Origin: Bombardia bombarda
Taxonomy: Eukaryota > Ascomycota > Sordariomycetes > Sordariales > Lasiosphaeriaceae
Direction: 5' to 3'
Assembly: GCA_030512295.1 (NCBI GenBank)
Contig: JAULSR010000001.1
Coordinates: forward strand, 1,302,001 to 1,366,000
DNA: 64,000 bases
Position 1 is the stretch's first letter, and each line of letters opens with the position of its first letter. The notes beneath the pieces are model-generated. The model did no database searches. It saw nothing but the letters and a program-made list of their open reading frames with translations, and had not been told where the DNA came from. Positions 24,434-35,805 of the stretch are shown piece after piece. A program made the position numbers and the translations under genes.

Positions 24434-26046
24434 GTTCTCGTCCTCCGACATGCCCGCCACCTTGACAACATCGTCGCTGTACATTGCCCCGAGCGCGCTG
24501 ACGGCGAGCCAGAAGCAGGAGTATCGTATGGTCAGTTTTTCATCGCAAGAGCCCTCGTTGCCGGCGCTGCCTTCTGTGTACAAATCAAGCGGCGTCTCTA
24601 CCGTTGCCTATCCGACACCGAGCCGATTCGTCTCGTCGGCACCCATGACTGAATCGCCAGGGGGTGACCGGGCCAGTGAGGGTGGTGATGGTGGTGTGCT
24701 ACATGGAGATGTTGCTTCAGCTGCGGCGGGAACTTTGGGGTCGATTGCAGAGCATCCGGTTTGTAGCTCCTTCTTCTCTGCTATGTGGATTTCTCACGGT
24801 TTTGCTAACAAATTTGCGATCAATATAGCTGTCATCCCCGGATATCATTTCTGCAATACCTACTAGCGGGAAACGGAAGAGGAGGGGAGCAGAATCAACA
24901 GCAGCAGAAGCTCCTGTCGCTGGCGAGAAGTTGCCGCTCTCGGATGGGGAATCACCTGTCATGGCCCGGAAGAGGGCTAAAAGTAGGAGTGCCGTCATCC
25001 ATAACAGCGACGACGACGATGATGATGATGAACATGACTTGCCCGAGCAGCCGCAGGATAACTTGTTATATGACACTGGTCCACAAACTGCACAAGCAGG
25101 GACCATGATACCACAACAAAGAAGCAGCATCCCCAGTCATCATGAAGCGGCTGAGATTATAGATCTCACATCAACAGCCATTCCTCCAGCAGAGCATGAA
25201 GAACCCCCTGTTGTCGGCGATGGTGATAACGATGTAATAGCAACGACAACATCACTGCTCACTCAGCAGGAGGCGGAGCAAGAAGATCCTGCCCCTACCA
25301 AAAAGAAAAGAGGGCGCAAGAAGAAGGAGACTGTTGTTACTAAGAAAGTGGTGGAAGAAGAGGCCGTTGTTGAAGAAGCCGACACGGGCATGGAACACAT
25401 ACAACCGCCGCCGGCAGAAGAAGAGGTGGCCGAGCCATCAGCTGTTGAGAACACCGTTGTTGAGCCAGAACCAGAACCGGCCGCCAAGAGAAAACGCGGC
25501 CGGCCTCGTAAGGTCGATACACCTACACCAAAACCAGCAGCCATCGTCCTTGATGATAATGCAGACTCTAGCTACGGCGCCGTTGACAATGCGACAGCGG
25601 CCCCAACTCCCGCCCCAAAAACAGCCACAGGGCCAGCCAAACGGGGGAGGAAGAAGAAAAAGAAGGAAGACGGGGATAAAGAAGATACTGCTGCTTCTCC
25701 TCTGTTGGAAACCCCACGCAGCAGCAGGAATGTTTTCAAAAAGCAGCAGCAGTCTGAACAAGCGGCAACAGATAGCGATTACAAAGCCGGAGCCGATGAT
25801 GGCAATAACGACGATGATGAGATGAAAGAAAACAAGCTACCGACAGAAGTGCTCAAGGCAGATGTTGATGCCCCTGTCACTCCGTCTCCAGCTATGGCTC
25901 CTGCTGCTGTCAAAAAGGAGGCGACAGCTGCTTCTGCTATTGGTAATAACAGGATAGGCACCCCTGGTAGTGGCAAGGTGCAGTATCGCGTCGGGCTGAG
26001 CAAGAGGTCGAGGATTGCGCCGCTGTTGAAGTCGCTGCGGAAATGA
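23484..26046 (+). CDS. AT-hook DNA-binding protein, largely disordered
   Basis: Two exons, 23484-24758 and 24829-26046, with a 70-bp phase-0 intron (GTTTGT donor, GCTAAC branch, ATATAG acceptor), give 830 residues. It starts MGPRWEVIDSDDE, like other fungal proteins of this type. The body is low complexity: Ser/Gln-rich runs, a poly-Gly tract coded by GGC repeats near 24405-24430, acidic DDDDDDDE and several basic patches. A clear AT-hook KRKRGRPRK lies near 25483-25512, and KKRGRKKK and KRGRKKKKK are weaker ones. The C-terminus YRVGLSKRSRIAPLLKSLRK is a compact conserved-looking ending that I associate with fungal AT DNA binding proteins. Expected in the nucleus, binding the minor groove of AT-rich DNA; specific targets are unknown. 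It is convergent with dsc3. Confidence 0.78.
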
Positions 26047-26640
26047 GTGGGTCTGTCGCTCAATCAGCAGGTAGTGGCGGTTTCGAAAGAAAGAGAGCGA
26101 GAGGGTGAATGAAATGAATGAAATGAGTACATGAGCTTCATGTTATTGTCATTGCTGGCCGGAGTTTGCTTGATGGACAAGGGGGTAGTTAAACTACACT
26201 CTGGCGATTACAGGCACACATAGAGGTAGACTAGATTAGCTCACTGCTGTTGCTGTAGCACAATACCATTGCTATCGGTATGTGATGAAATCAAAGGAAG
26301 AGCGGTTTGAAGCTGCTTGCGGGTATGATTCCGGCTTTCTTTTTTGGTACATGACAAGAGGAGTGGGTGAGTGAGTCTAAGTGGGTGTGTGCCATTTATT
26401 TGTTACAAGCCAGACACCAATAAAAACGGAGGGGTATCGTGCTACTTCTGCAGCTACAACTAGAATATCTATCGCTCCCATGTAACTCCCTCTTTTCCCT
26501 CTACCCACCTGCAAGTCGCAACCAACCCAAACGGAACCAAGCCAAACCTATATAAACACCACCCGGCCTCCTCACCAACACACAACTCACTCACCAACCC
26601 ACCACTCCCACCTCAAAAACCAGCCAAACAAGAATGACTT
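26047..26640. other. Convergent intergenic region with a promoter-like segment
   Basis: The AT-hook gene and dsc3 end toward each other here. Unexpectedly the segment 26440-26640 looks like a plus-strand promoter: C/T-rich stretch, TATATAAA at 26549-26556, then a C/A-rich leader running into an ATG at 26634. See findings. Confidence 0.5.
26549..26556 (+). promoter_or_regulatory. Possible TATA box of a transcript antisense to dsc3
   Basis: TATATAAA followed by about 75 bp of C/A-rich, G-poor sequence and an ATG, in the same arrangement as the accepted fungal promoters in this window, although no plus-strand gene is expected here. Confidence 0.35.
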
Positions 26641-27981
26641 CTAATTCTCCCCCGTCAGCCCCCTCACCACGCCCACCGAGAAACTCAGCAGAAACCCCAG
26701 CGCCACAAACACCTGCGACCGCTTCGACCACATGCCCTCCTCGCGCAGCAGCCAGCCGACAGCGCCTAGGGGGAACACGAACCCGATGAACATGCCCATG
26801 ACGAGGGCATCGACGACGGCGTTCATCCCAGTGGCGTTGTTGTTATTGTCGTCTCCTCCTGTGTCGGCGCCATCGTCACCTGTGCCGGTAAATGCGGCCC
26901 CGGCGGCGGTCCCGCTATTGTTGCTGTCGATCCAGGCATCCTCCATGCTGCGGAGGGTGTCGGGCGAGGGCATGGTGTCGGGGGTGTGGCGCTGGGCCTG
27001 GATGGAGCGGAACTGCAGGCGCAGCTGGTTGACCTCTGCGGGGGTGAAGCCTGTGGAGAGGAGGCGGTCGAAGCCGCGGGGGGCGGGGGTGGTGTTGTTT
27101 GTTTCATGATGGTGGGCGATGGTGGTGGTGGTGGTGGAGCGCAGACGGGATGTTTGGTTGGTATTGGTGGGATTAGGATTAGGAGAGGAGGTGTCGAGAC
27201 GCAGACCCGAGGTGCGGCCTCGTTGTTGCTGTTGTTGTCTATTTGATGATGATGGTGGTGGTGGAGATGGTGGTGTTTCGGCGGCGGCGGCGGCTTCCTC
27301 GGCGAGCTCGGCGTCGGTCAGCTCGTCGCCGATGCTGCAGTTGACAAAGACGCGCAGGGTGCCGCGGCCCTCGACGCCCTTGCCCTTGCCCTTGGGGTCT
27401 TTTGATGTTGAGGAGGAGGAGGCGGACGGGGAGGAGGACAGGTGTGGGGGTGGTGGTGGGACCTTGAGGACGGTGCTGAGGGCTGAGTGGTCGGGGAGGA
27501 TCCTGCCTGCGTGGATGAAGCGTAGGCGGCCGCGCGCGGCGGCGGAGGCGGGGGTTTGTTTGTTCTTGCTGGTCTTATTGTTATTGTTGTTGCTGTTGCT
27601 GTCGTCGGTTGAGGTTGGGAAGGATGAGGTGGGGGTGGAGTTGGAGGCGTCGGCGTCGGCGGCGAGACGGGCGCGGATTAGGTGTTTGAGGGCGACGATG
27701 GTCGTTCGGTGCGGCGTGAGGATGTCGAGGTGCAGGTCAGGAAGCGCAGCACTGAAGCGGATGGTGAGGTGCAACGGGGGTGGATGCTGGGCGAAAAGGG
27801 ACAATGACGACGGGCTGCGTGACAGAGCCGGAGAGGTCGGCGGCGCGAGCGTGTTTGATGATGGCGGCAATGCGAGATGGTGCTGCTGCTGGCGGTGGTG
27901 ACTGTTGGGCGAGGAGGACGAGGACGGAGACCGACTACTGCTGCCACCACCGCCGCCGTTATTGTAACGGTTCCCGCTCAT
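26641..27981 (-). CDS. dsc3: DSC E3 ubiquitin ligase complex subunit 3
   Basis: Single exon, 446 residues from ATG 27981 (MSGNRYNNGG); an in-frame ATG at 28065 would add 28 residues. Dsc3 belongs to the Golgi Dsc E3 ligase that in fission yeast and Aspergillus activates the SREBP sterol/hypoxia regulator and degrades orphan membrane proteins. Order: Ser/His/Gln-rich disordered N-terminus; a ubiquitin-like fold starting LHLTIRFSAALPDLHLDI (about 70) and resuming at GRLRFIHAGRILPDHSAL (about 151) after a poly-Asn loop; VFVNCSIGDELTD (about 211); the conserved GFDRLLSTGFTPAEVNQLRLQF (about 303); then two transmembrane segments near 388-412 and 421-442. This layout (UBL, DUF2407-like C-terminal part, membrane anchors) is diagnostic. 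The 3' end may be covered by an antisense transcript. Confidence 0.9.
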   Translation of the reverse strand: MSGNRYNNGGGGGSSSRSPSSSSSPNSHHRQQQHHLALPPSSNTLAPPTSPALSRSPSSLSLFAQHPPPLHLTIRFSAALPDLHLDILTPHRTTIVALKHLIRARLAADADASNSTPTSSFPTSTDDSNSNNNNNKTSKNKQTPASAAARGRLRFIHAGRILPDHSALSTVLKVPPPPPHLSSSPSASSSSTSKDPKGKGKGVEGRGTLRVFVNCSIGDELTDAELAEEAAAAAETPPSPPPPSSSNRQQQQQRGRTSGLRLDTSSPNPNPTNTNQTSRLRSTTTTTIAHHHETNNTTPAPRGFDRLLSTGFTPAEVNQLRLQFRSIQAQRHTPDTMPSPDTLRSMEDAWIDSNNSGTAAGAAFTGTGDDGADTGGDDNNNNATGMNAVVDALVMGMFIGFVFPLGAVGWLLREEGMWSKRSQVFVALGFLLSFSVGVVRGLTGEN

Positions 27982-28817
27982 AGTTGTTGACGAGGTGGAG
28001 TTGTGGGGGAATGGTGATGGTATCCGCGATGGAAAGTCATCAGACAGTATCCAGGGGATGACCACTATGGTCAGCTTTCAGATAGGAGAGCATTCATCTA
28101 GCGCCTTGTGTACCTCAGGCGACGTGGTGATGCGCCTGTCAAATGGTTTCGCAGATGGTATATATGTATCTCTTGAGTTGGACAATAAGGGGATGCACGT
28201 TGTAGGAGTCGTTGAACGAGTTAACTGACCACTATGGCTGCAGGGTTACATGCACCGTTGCACTCCGACGGAGGCTAACTGCTTCCCCAATTTTCCCCGC
28301 ATTTCTCATCCCAGCTCGAATGGTATGCGCTTACCGAGGTGCACTACAATACCCGAACGACATCCGTCACCCCTTTTTTCTCCAGACATATTCATGCGTC
28401 TTTTTATGCATACAGTAAGAAGCTGAGACCCCCTTCCTGATACCTTGATGATGATGCCGAAAAATGAAAAAATGAAAATGATGCCATCAACAAAACAACC
28501 AAACAAGACACCCCCCTTTTCTCGAGTAGCCAAGCCAAACAACCAAGCCACCTACGCAGAGGGGTATCAATAGCGCATCATATAACCCCGCCTCCCCTTT
28601 TGTTTCCCATCAAACGCCTCGACTCCGAGTGTGCACAGCTTACACGATGTACCATACCTAGGTAGGAATGCAGTACCCGTACTCCATCCAACACCCATGC
28701 GAGATACAAAAAAGTGTATCTGCCACCGAGTTATCCGTGAAGAAACAATGGACCAGTCCTTAAAGGCATGAAGAATCCGGAAAGAAAAACACACAAACAC
28801 ACAAACACACACCTGAC
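27982..28817. other. Intergenic region upstream of dsc3
   Basis: Holds the dsc3 promoter and the 3' end of the Rho-like gene. One ACCTAGGT palindrome at 28656-28663 and a short (AC)n-like tract near 28791-28812. No gene recognised. Confidence 0.5.
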
Positions 28818-31003
28818 CTAAGCTAGTCTGCTCTCCGCCCTAGAAGCAGTCGTTTCCCCCGACACGGTCCTCTTCCCGACAGAAGCAACGGCAGCAACGG
28901 CAGCAGAATAGCCGTCGGACACCTTCCTACGAGCGGCCGCCACAGCACTCTTGGCTTTGTCGTGGCGCTGGTCGCGCGACCGCTCCCGCTCGCTGTCCCG
29001 GAGCCGGTCAACGACGAATTCGACGATGCCGCCCACGGCCGCCTGCACGTTGTCGCCCGTCTTGGCCGAGCACTCGCCGAAGCCTTGGGCGTGCGCTTCC
29101 TTGGCGATATTGCGGCCCTGGTTTTCCTTTTGTCAGCTTCTCATTTGATATGTACAATGTATTCTCGGAGAAGAGAGGGGTTGTATAAAGGGAAAACACC
29201 TACCAGCGTGGTCGACGCGGGCTCCTTCTCGGGGAGGAAGCTGAGTCCCAAGGTGGGGAAATTCGGGCGGAGGTCCTTTTTCAGCCCGAGCACAAATAGG
29301 GGACAGTCGATGAGGGAATTTTCGAGCTTGGGTTTCCACTGCAGGCGAGTAAGTGCGGCGTTAGTTTGGTTGTTCTTTGAATTTCTCAAGAACACTAGAG
29401 TAGAAAAAAGGGAGCAAGTATCTCTTACAAATCGCGTAACGGCCTTGACGTTGTCCTCGTCCTCGACGCTATAGCAAATGATGGCAGCCTGAAAAAAGGC
29501 GGATACGAGCTCGTTGCCCACGTTGGCAGGGAAGTCCCACACCTCGACGATGACGAGCTCGCCGTTATCGGTGACGATATTGAAGCTGCGGCAGTCGATT
29601 TTGGAAGATGGTACTGTCTGTTGTTGGTTAATGTTAGCTTTCTTTCATTCGATAAAAGCCACGAACTGGCTTTGTTTGCTGGAATGACGAGGGGGGTGCA
29701 TATATGTACTTACCTCGCTGTATTCGCCCGAGACCAGACGGCTGTTATATGATCCACACAACCTCCTGTCAGCAACTCCAAAGGTTTGCATGGGGAGTGG
29801 AGTGGAATGGGGGAATACTGACTTGACTAAAGCCGTCTTGCCTGAGCCTCTGTCACCAATGAGACAGACCTTAATCCTGCGTCCCTCCACCATGGCCGTC
29901 GAACCGTCACCAGCACCATAACAACGAACAACACCGCTTGCTCTGACAGCAGTGGCACCCTTGTTAAAGAAACTGAGCCGACTGAAGGCGTCCCGTATAC
30001 CGCCGTCGCCCTCGTCGACCGCCGACTGGACTGAGCTGCGCTTGAAGTCGCCCTGTCTGCTGTTGCGATGGTGATGGCTCATCCTGGAAAACGTCTGGCG
30101 GAACGTGGCTGAGAAGCGGCTGCGCTTGGATGGTGGCTGCTGCATGTGGTTCTCGACGCTGCTGTTGTTGTCGTCGCTGTCCTGCTGCTGCTGGGTTAGC
30201 TTCACTGACCTCTTCTGCTTACATCTCAGGTGAGCGTTAAAACATACTGCAGGGCGCTTCATTCCTGTCTGCGGGCGCTGTTCCGTCCGCTGTTGCCGTT
30301 TCCGCTGCGTGGACTCGTTGTGCGGCGGCGACAACGACGATGACACGTGGTCGATCGTCGCCGTCGACGTACCGGCTTCTTCAGCCGCCTCCATCCTTTC
30401 GTCGACCTCCATCTTGGCGTCAACCTCCATCGAGGCGTCAACGTCGTGGTCCTGAAGCCGGGATGGTTCCTGCCACGGCGGAACACTGGGGCCCTGTTTA
30501 AGCCCCATATTCGACATGTATATACCCGACAGCCAGGACTTCATGCGACGGCTGGAGTCGAACTCGACCTTGCCGTGGTCGTTGACGTAGGCCATTCCAT
30601 ACAGCGGCAGCTTGCTGTCAGTCCCCGAGTTGGGGATGAAGGCTTTTTGTTGATAGCAGTACCGGAGCGCCTCAAAGGTTGTTTTCACTGCGATCCCTTT
30701 TGGTTCGACATAATTCTGCTGCTGTCGCAGGGCTCGTAGTTTGGTTGGGCTGGGAGCTGTCTTGGGCGAGTCGAGGCTGTGGCCAAAGAATTGAGCATTG
30801 TCAAACTGGCCAGATCCAAAGTCAAGACCCCGATCCTGCTGCTGCTCGGTGGTTGTTGTTAGAGTAGGAGTACCCATGGCAAATGGAGTTGGCGAACGGG
30901 GACTCCATGGCGTCGTCGACCTGGGCTTTGGCGTCTGTCGGGCGGCGCTCCCTGGTCGTGGGCGGCCCCCCGCCATTGGTACCGGGATCTGGGGGGGAGG
31001 CAT
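28818..31003 (-). CDS. Atypical Rho-like small GTPase with a long N-terminal extension
   Basis: Minus-strand exons 31003-30248, 30190-29823, 29741-29714, 29617-29429, 29338-29204 and 29117-28818 give about 591 residues (610 if the 57-bp first intron is retained; it is in frame). The last 230 or so residues form a Ras-superfamily domain: P-loop GDRGSGKT (about 364), then VNRLVSGEYSETVPSSK for switch I, VWDFPAN where the family has DTAGQ, GLKKDLR for the base-recognition loop and ECSAKTG for G5. Gly60 and Gln61 equivalents are Ala and Asn, so hydrolysis is probably impaired. There is no CAAX box; the tail is Arg/Ala-rich and ends ESRLA. The 355-residue extension is mostly disordered, with one folded-looking piece near residues 100-170 (GIAVKTTFEALRYCYQQ). 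The exact biological role is unknown. Confidence 0.72.
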
Positions 31004-32318
31004 TGTCGGAGCTGAATACAGAAAGGAATACTAGACTAGATAGGAAAATACTGCGCAAAGAAGGGATGTAGGTATCGTCGACGAAGGCAATGAATGGCGA
31101 GCTAAGTATGATTGGAAAAGAGATCGATCAAAAAGAGCGACTGGAAAGAGAGTAGTAAACAAGAGAGTGTGATGTGGTGAGCGGTAGGTGAGAGCGATTG
31201 GCGAGCTCGAGGTTGGAGGTGAAGTTACTCCAGGCTGCCGGGGCCTGGCTGGCGGACTTGTCGAGAAAGCATCACCAGGTGGTGCTTGGTTCGAGCGCGG
31301 GGCAAAAAATACCCTCCAGGTTGCCTTTGGTTGGAGCTTTACTTGGCTCGCTCCCACAAAGTGGGAGTGCTATGGTAACCAAGCTGGAGAAGTAACCTGA
31401 ATCTTTGACGCGTCCGGCGTTTGCGCAGTAAAGAATGTGCTGGTTGGCTCCAGGGCTTTAGGTTGAAAGAATTTTGACAGCTATCAGACGAAGGGAAAGG
31501 TTTAAGCATATCAGCCGGGAACCTAAACGGCAAACCTTGAAGGAAATTGCATGTCCACCGCCCTCCTGGAATTGATCCAACTTGGAGCTTCCTGTATTTT
31601 ATATATGATGTGTGGCCACTCGATTAATTATATACAGCACCGTGTCAGCAGCCTCTTCTTGAAACTTGTGTGACCTATCTGGAAGTCACGGTCCAGGGAT
31701 CAGCCAGGTTGACTGAAACAGCAGCCATTGGTTGTTCATTTTGACGTTCTGAGGAGAAGCGTAGCCTTTTGATAAAGCAAGATCATACGAATGATCGCTT
31801 ATCCCTTTTCTACTATTTATCGTAGTCTGAATGGTTAATAGAGGATGGAGAGAGGCAAGGAGTGTTCTGTTGGATATGCTTCTATCGGGGATAGTACTCG
31901 GATTGGCGCATGATAGTGATGACAAGGGTGCTGCTACTGTGGGGGAAGGGGCTATGGAGATCCGATCGCGCACACGGGCGCCACCCCACGGCCTTGCCAG
32001 CGACCTTTGAATGGCGCGATATGGCGGGATTACCGAAACAACAAGTTGAACAAAATCGCCCCGGACTGCGTGCACGACATACATACAGATTATTCAGCCC
32101 CCGATATCGCGGATCTTTGTTGATAAGTACTCAAAGCTACCATTAGCCGTTAGCAATCGTCGTTAGCAAAGGATCTCCCGGCGCGGCCCGCTCGCTGGTA
32201 GGAAGGTGTAACCCACGTCGTTAGGGCACCTTCCTTGCCTCTTCCCTACGGAGTACTACCTCCACTACCTATAGGAGGGCCCCTCCCTGTACTTTTGTAT
32301 TGCATCCAGCCCGTCTCC
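31004..32318. other. Divergent intergenic region before the aminotransferase gene
   Basis: Promoters of the Rho-like gene (minus) and the aminotransferase (plus). No gene recognised; only short ORFs without support. Confidence 0.5.
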
Positions 32319-33869
32319 ATGAGCTCCTCCTCGTTCCTTCTGCCTCTGATCCGACGGCGGCCACTCACCATCGCGGCTTTGAAATCCTATTCGGCAGTGA
32401 CTGCTGCACAACCACATCAGAAGCGTTATTCTCATAATATTACATCATCCCCCACATCCACCACCATGAGTGCAAAACTGAAGCCCGCCGCGCGCGTTGC
32501 CGGCAACAGGCAAGATGTCTGGTGAGTCAGAGTGAAAATGAATTTCATGAACTAAGCTGACATGTAATTTTTTGTAAATAAAAGGACAATCATCAACGAG
32601 GCCGCCGCTGCCTCCCCCAACCAACCCATCATCAACATGGGCCAGGGCTTCTTTGGCTACAACCCGCCGCAGTTCATCCTCAACGCCGCCAAGCAGGCCC
32701 TGGACCGTGTTGAGTGCAACCAGTACTCGCCCACCAGGGGCCGCCCCCGTCTCAGGAAGGCGCTCTCCGAGGCCTATGCTCCCCTCTGGGGCCGCAAGCT
32801 CGACCCCGAGACCGAGATCACCATCACGACGGGCGCCAACGAGGGCATGCTCAGCGCTTTTATGGCCTTCATCGAGCCCGGCGACGAGGTGATCGTCTTT
32901 GAGCCCTTCTTCGACCAGTACATCAGCAACATCGAGATGCCCGGCGGCAAGATCGTCTACGTGCCCATGCACCCCCCCAAGGAGGGCGGCGTCAAGACCC
33001 TCTCGGCCGCCGAGTGGACCATTGACTTTAACGAGCTCGAGGCCGCCATCACCCCCAGGACCAAGATGATTGTCCTCAACACGCCCCACAACCCCGTCGG
33101 CAAGGTCTACTCCAAGCAGGAGCTGCAGAAGATCGCCAACCTCTGCCTCAAGAACGAGATCATCATCCTGTCTGACGAGGTCTATGACCGTCTGTTCTAC
33201 GTGCCCTTCACGCGCATCGCGACGTTGTCGCCCGAGGTGGAGAAGATCACCATCACTGTTGGTTCTGCCGGCAAGAACTTTTACGCCACCGGCTGGCGCG
33301 TGGGCTGGCTCATGGGCCCGGCTAACCTGATCCAATACGTCGCCGCGGCGCACACGCGCATCTGCTACTCTTCCGTGTCTCCGCTACAAGAGGCCTGTGC
33401 GATTGGTATGTCCATTCATTCACCACCTGATCCTTGAAGAAGAACAAGAACAGCGTGTTGACTGAAAAAAAAAGGCTTCGAGCAAGCCGAGGCCGAAGGC
33501 TTCTGGGACAGCTGCATCCAGGACATGCAGGGCCGCATGGCGCGCTTCAACGAGGTGTGGCACGAGCTGGGCGTGCCCTACTCGGAGCCCGAGGGCGGCT
33601 ACTTCGTCATGGTGAACCTCAGCAAGGTGGAGCTGCCAGCCGACTACCCCTTCCCGCCGCACGTGGCCGAGCGGCCCCGCGACTTCAAGCTGGCCTGGTT
33701 CCTGATCCAGGAGCTCGGCGTCGCCGCCATCCCGCCGTCCGAGTTCTACACCGAGGCCAACGCGCACATTGTCGAGGACTATTTGCGCTTCGCCGTTTGC
33801 AAGCCCGATGACGTGCTCGAGACGGCCAAGGAGAGGTTAAGAGGGTTGAAGAAGTATATTAAGCAGTAG
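32319..33869 (+). CDS. BNA3: Kynurenine--oxoglutarate transaminase-like class I/II aminotransferase (Bna3 type)
   Basis: PLP enzyme of the kynurenine aminotransferase/cysteine-conjugate beta-lyase group, converting kynurenine to kynurenic acid. Exons 32319-32521, 32585-33405, 33475-33869 give 472 residues. Family motifs: INMGQGFFGYNPP (about 84), QYSPTRGRPRLR, TTGANEGML, FEPFFDQY, NTPHNPVGKVY, SDEVYDRL and the Schiff-base lysine K298 in SAGKNFYATGWRVGW. The first ATG gives an Arg/Ser-rich, acid-free N-terminus (LLPLIRRRPLTIAALKSYS) typical of a mitochondrial presequence. A second in-frame ATG at 32466, in a strong context (CCACCATGA), would give a 423-residue cytosolic form. Yeast Bna3 is reported in both compartments. 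It is convergent with the aldehyde dehydrogenase gene. The precise substrate cannot be read from sequence. Confidence 0.9.
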
Positions 33870-34194
33870 ATGTGAGTAAGGTAAGGAGGCTACCGTAGAC
33901 TTTTGGATGGCATAGAGGTAGATTTCTGAAAGTGCCTGCCTTCTGTGGGTTTGGAGTTTCAGGGAAGGTATATATTGCATGTGTTGAGTTTTGTTAGATT
34001 TCTACCTACCTTGCGTTATATAGCCTTGAACAATGGAAGCTGAAAACACCATCCGCCCCCTTTTCTCTTGCCCCTTTCTCTACCCCTTTCTCTTACCCCT
34101 TTCCCTTACCCCTTACTCTTACCCCTTTATTTCTACCATCTACTGCCTTATACCCACATTTCAACGGCAAAGAAAAACAACTCATTGGGACATA
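33870..34194. other. Convergent 3' region with pyrimidine-rich imperfect repeats
   Basis: Between the stop codons of the aminotransferase and aldehyde dehydrogenase genes. 34067-34133 is an imperfect tandem of CCCCTTTCTCTTA-like units, almost purely C and T on the plus strand. Confidence 0.7.
34067..34133 (+). repeat. Imperfect C/T-rich tandem repeat
   Basis: About five degenerate copies of a 12-13 base CCCCTTTCTCTTA-like unit between two convergent genes. Confidence 0.7.
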
Positions 34195-35805
34195 TCAGCT
34201 CTTGTCGAAATCCTTTCCAAAGTGCAAGCACTGCGTGTACGAATACGAAAGCAGACCCTGCTTGCCCATCTCGCCGCCGAAGCCGCTGTCCTTGTGGCCC
34301 GAGAAGAAGGCGCCCATGTTTGGCCGCTCAAACTGGTTGATCCACACGCCGCCCGTCTCGAGCCGGCGGGCGATGCGCTCCGCCTTGGCCAGGTCGCGCG
34401 AGTAGACCGAAGCCCCGAGGCCGGCATTGGCGAGGTTGGCACGCTTGATGACATCGTCCTCGTCGGACCACGAGAGGATGGGGAGGACAGGGCCTAGAGA
34501 GATCTCATGTCAGAATCATCAAAAATACAGACGTGAAGAAAGAAAAAAAGACTCACCAAACTGCTCCTCCCTAACCAACCACGAATCCTCCGCCGGCTTG
34601 GACACAATCGTCGCTGGCAGCCAAAACCCCTTCCCCTTTCCCCCTTCACTCTCAGTCCCCCCCACCACCACCCCCTCCGTCTTCCCCCCCGTCTTAATCT
34701 CATACCCCTTCCTCTTACAATCCTCAATAATCCCCCTCACAACCTCATACTGCATCCGGTTCGACACCGGCCCAAACAAGCTCGGCACGCCCGCGTCCTC
34801 CTGCATCCCATACACCCTCTCCACCTCCTCCACCAGCCTCTCCAGAAACTCATCAAACACGCTCTCATGCACATAGATCCTCTTACTCGCCACGCACACC
34901 TGGCCGGCATTGAAGAACCCGCCCGCCGCCACGCTCGGCACCGTTTTTGCCAGATCCGCATCCGGCAGCACGATGCACGCGTCGTTGCCCGCCAGCTCGA
35001 GCGTCACCTTCTTGAGAGTGGTGGCGCACGCGGCCATGACGCGCTTCCCCGTGGCGATGGTGCCGGTGAAGCTGATCTTGGCGATGCCCGGGTGCAGCGT
35101 CATGCGGGCGCCGAGGTCGGCGCCGCCGTTGAGGACCTGCAGCACGCCGGGCGGCAGGACGCCGCGGCTGAGGGCGATCCAGCGCATGACGGCGTAGGGC
35201 GTGAAGGGGGAGGGCTTGACGATGATGCAGTTGCCGGTGACGAGGGAGGAGACGACCTTGATGTTGGAGAGGATGAGGGGGAAGTTCCAGGGGCAGATGG
35301 CGCCGACGGTGCCGAGGGGCACGTGGGTGGCGACGACGCGGGTGTGCTCGTCTTCGTACTGGAGCTCGTCGGTGAGGCCGAGGGTGGAGTAGTAGTGGCA
35401 TTGGGCGACGGAGCCTTTGATGTCGAAGGAGGCCATGAGTTTCTATGGTGGGGGGTGTTGGGTTAGTGATTTGATGAGCGGTGTTTGTTTGGTTGGTTGG
35501 TTGGTAGAGAGAAAGAGGGGTTATACCGATTTCCCGCTCTCCTTGGAGAGGATATCAGTGAGCTCTTCGAGATGCTCCTCCAGGATGGCGGCCAGCTTTA
35601 CGAGGGCGGCCTGGCGCTCTGGCACCGTCGTCTTGGACCACGCCGGAAAGGCCTTTTGGGCGGCGGCGACGGCATCTTCAAAGTCGGCCTCGGTGGCCAC
35701 CGGGCACGGCCAGAGGTCCTCCTCGGTCCGCGGGTCCGTTACGGCGTGCGTCTCCTCACTGCCCCGCTCCTCGTCGTTGATGATGTTGAAGAACTGGAGC
35801 TGCAT
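34195..35805 (-). CDS. Aldehyde dehydrogenase (NAD(P)-dependent)
   Basis: Minus-strand exons 35805-35527, 35442-34557 and 34493-34195 give 487 residues, the usual size for the superfamily. ALDHs oxidise aldehydes to acids with NAD(P). Visible features: ICPWNFPL (about 142) of the Rossmann region, KPSPFTPY, the nucleotide loop FTGTIATGK (about 218), general base Glu242 in TLELAGNDA (LELGG in most members), catalytic Cys276 in FFNAGQVCVASKR, and FGPVLPIL near the C-terminus. The start at ATG 35805 (MQLQFFNII) has no signal peptide, so it is probably cytosolic. The sequence resembles fungal ALDHs named after salicylaldehyde, vanillin or betaine aldehyde, but the substrate cannot be assigned. Convergent with the aminotransferase gene; no evidence that the two share a pathway. 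Confidence 0.92.
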
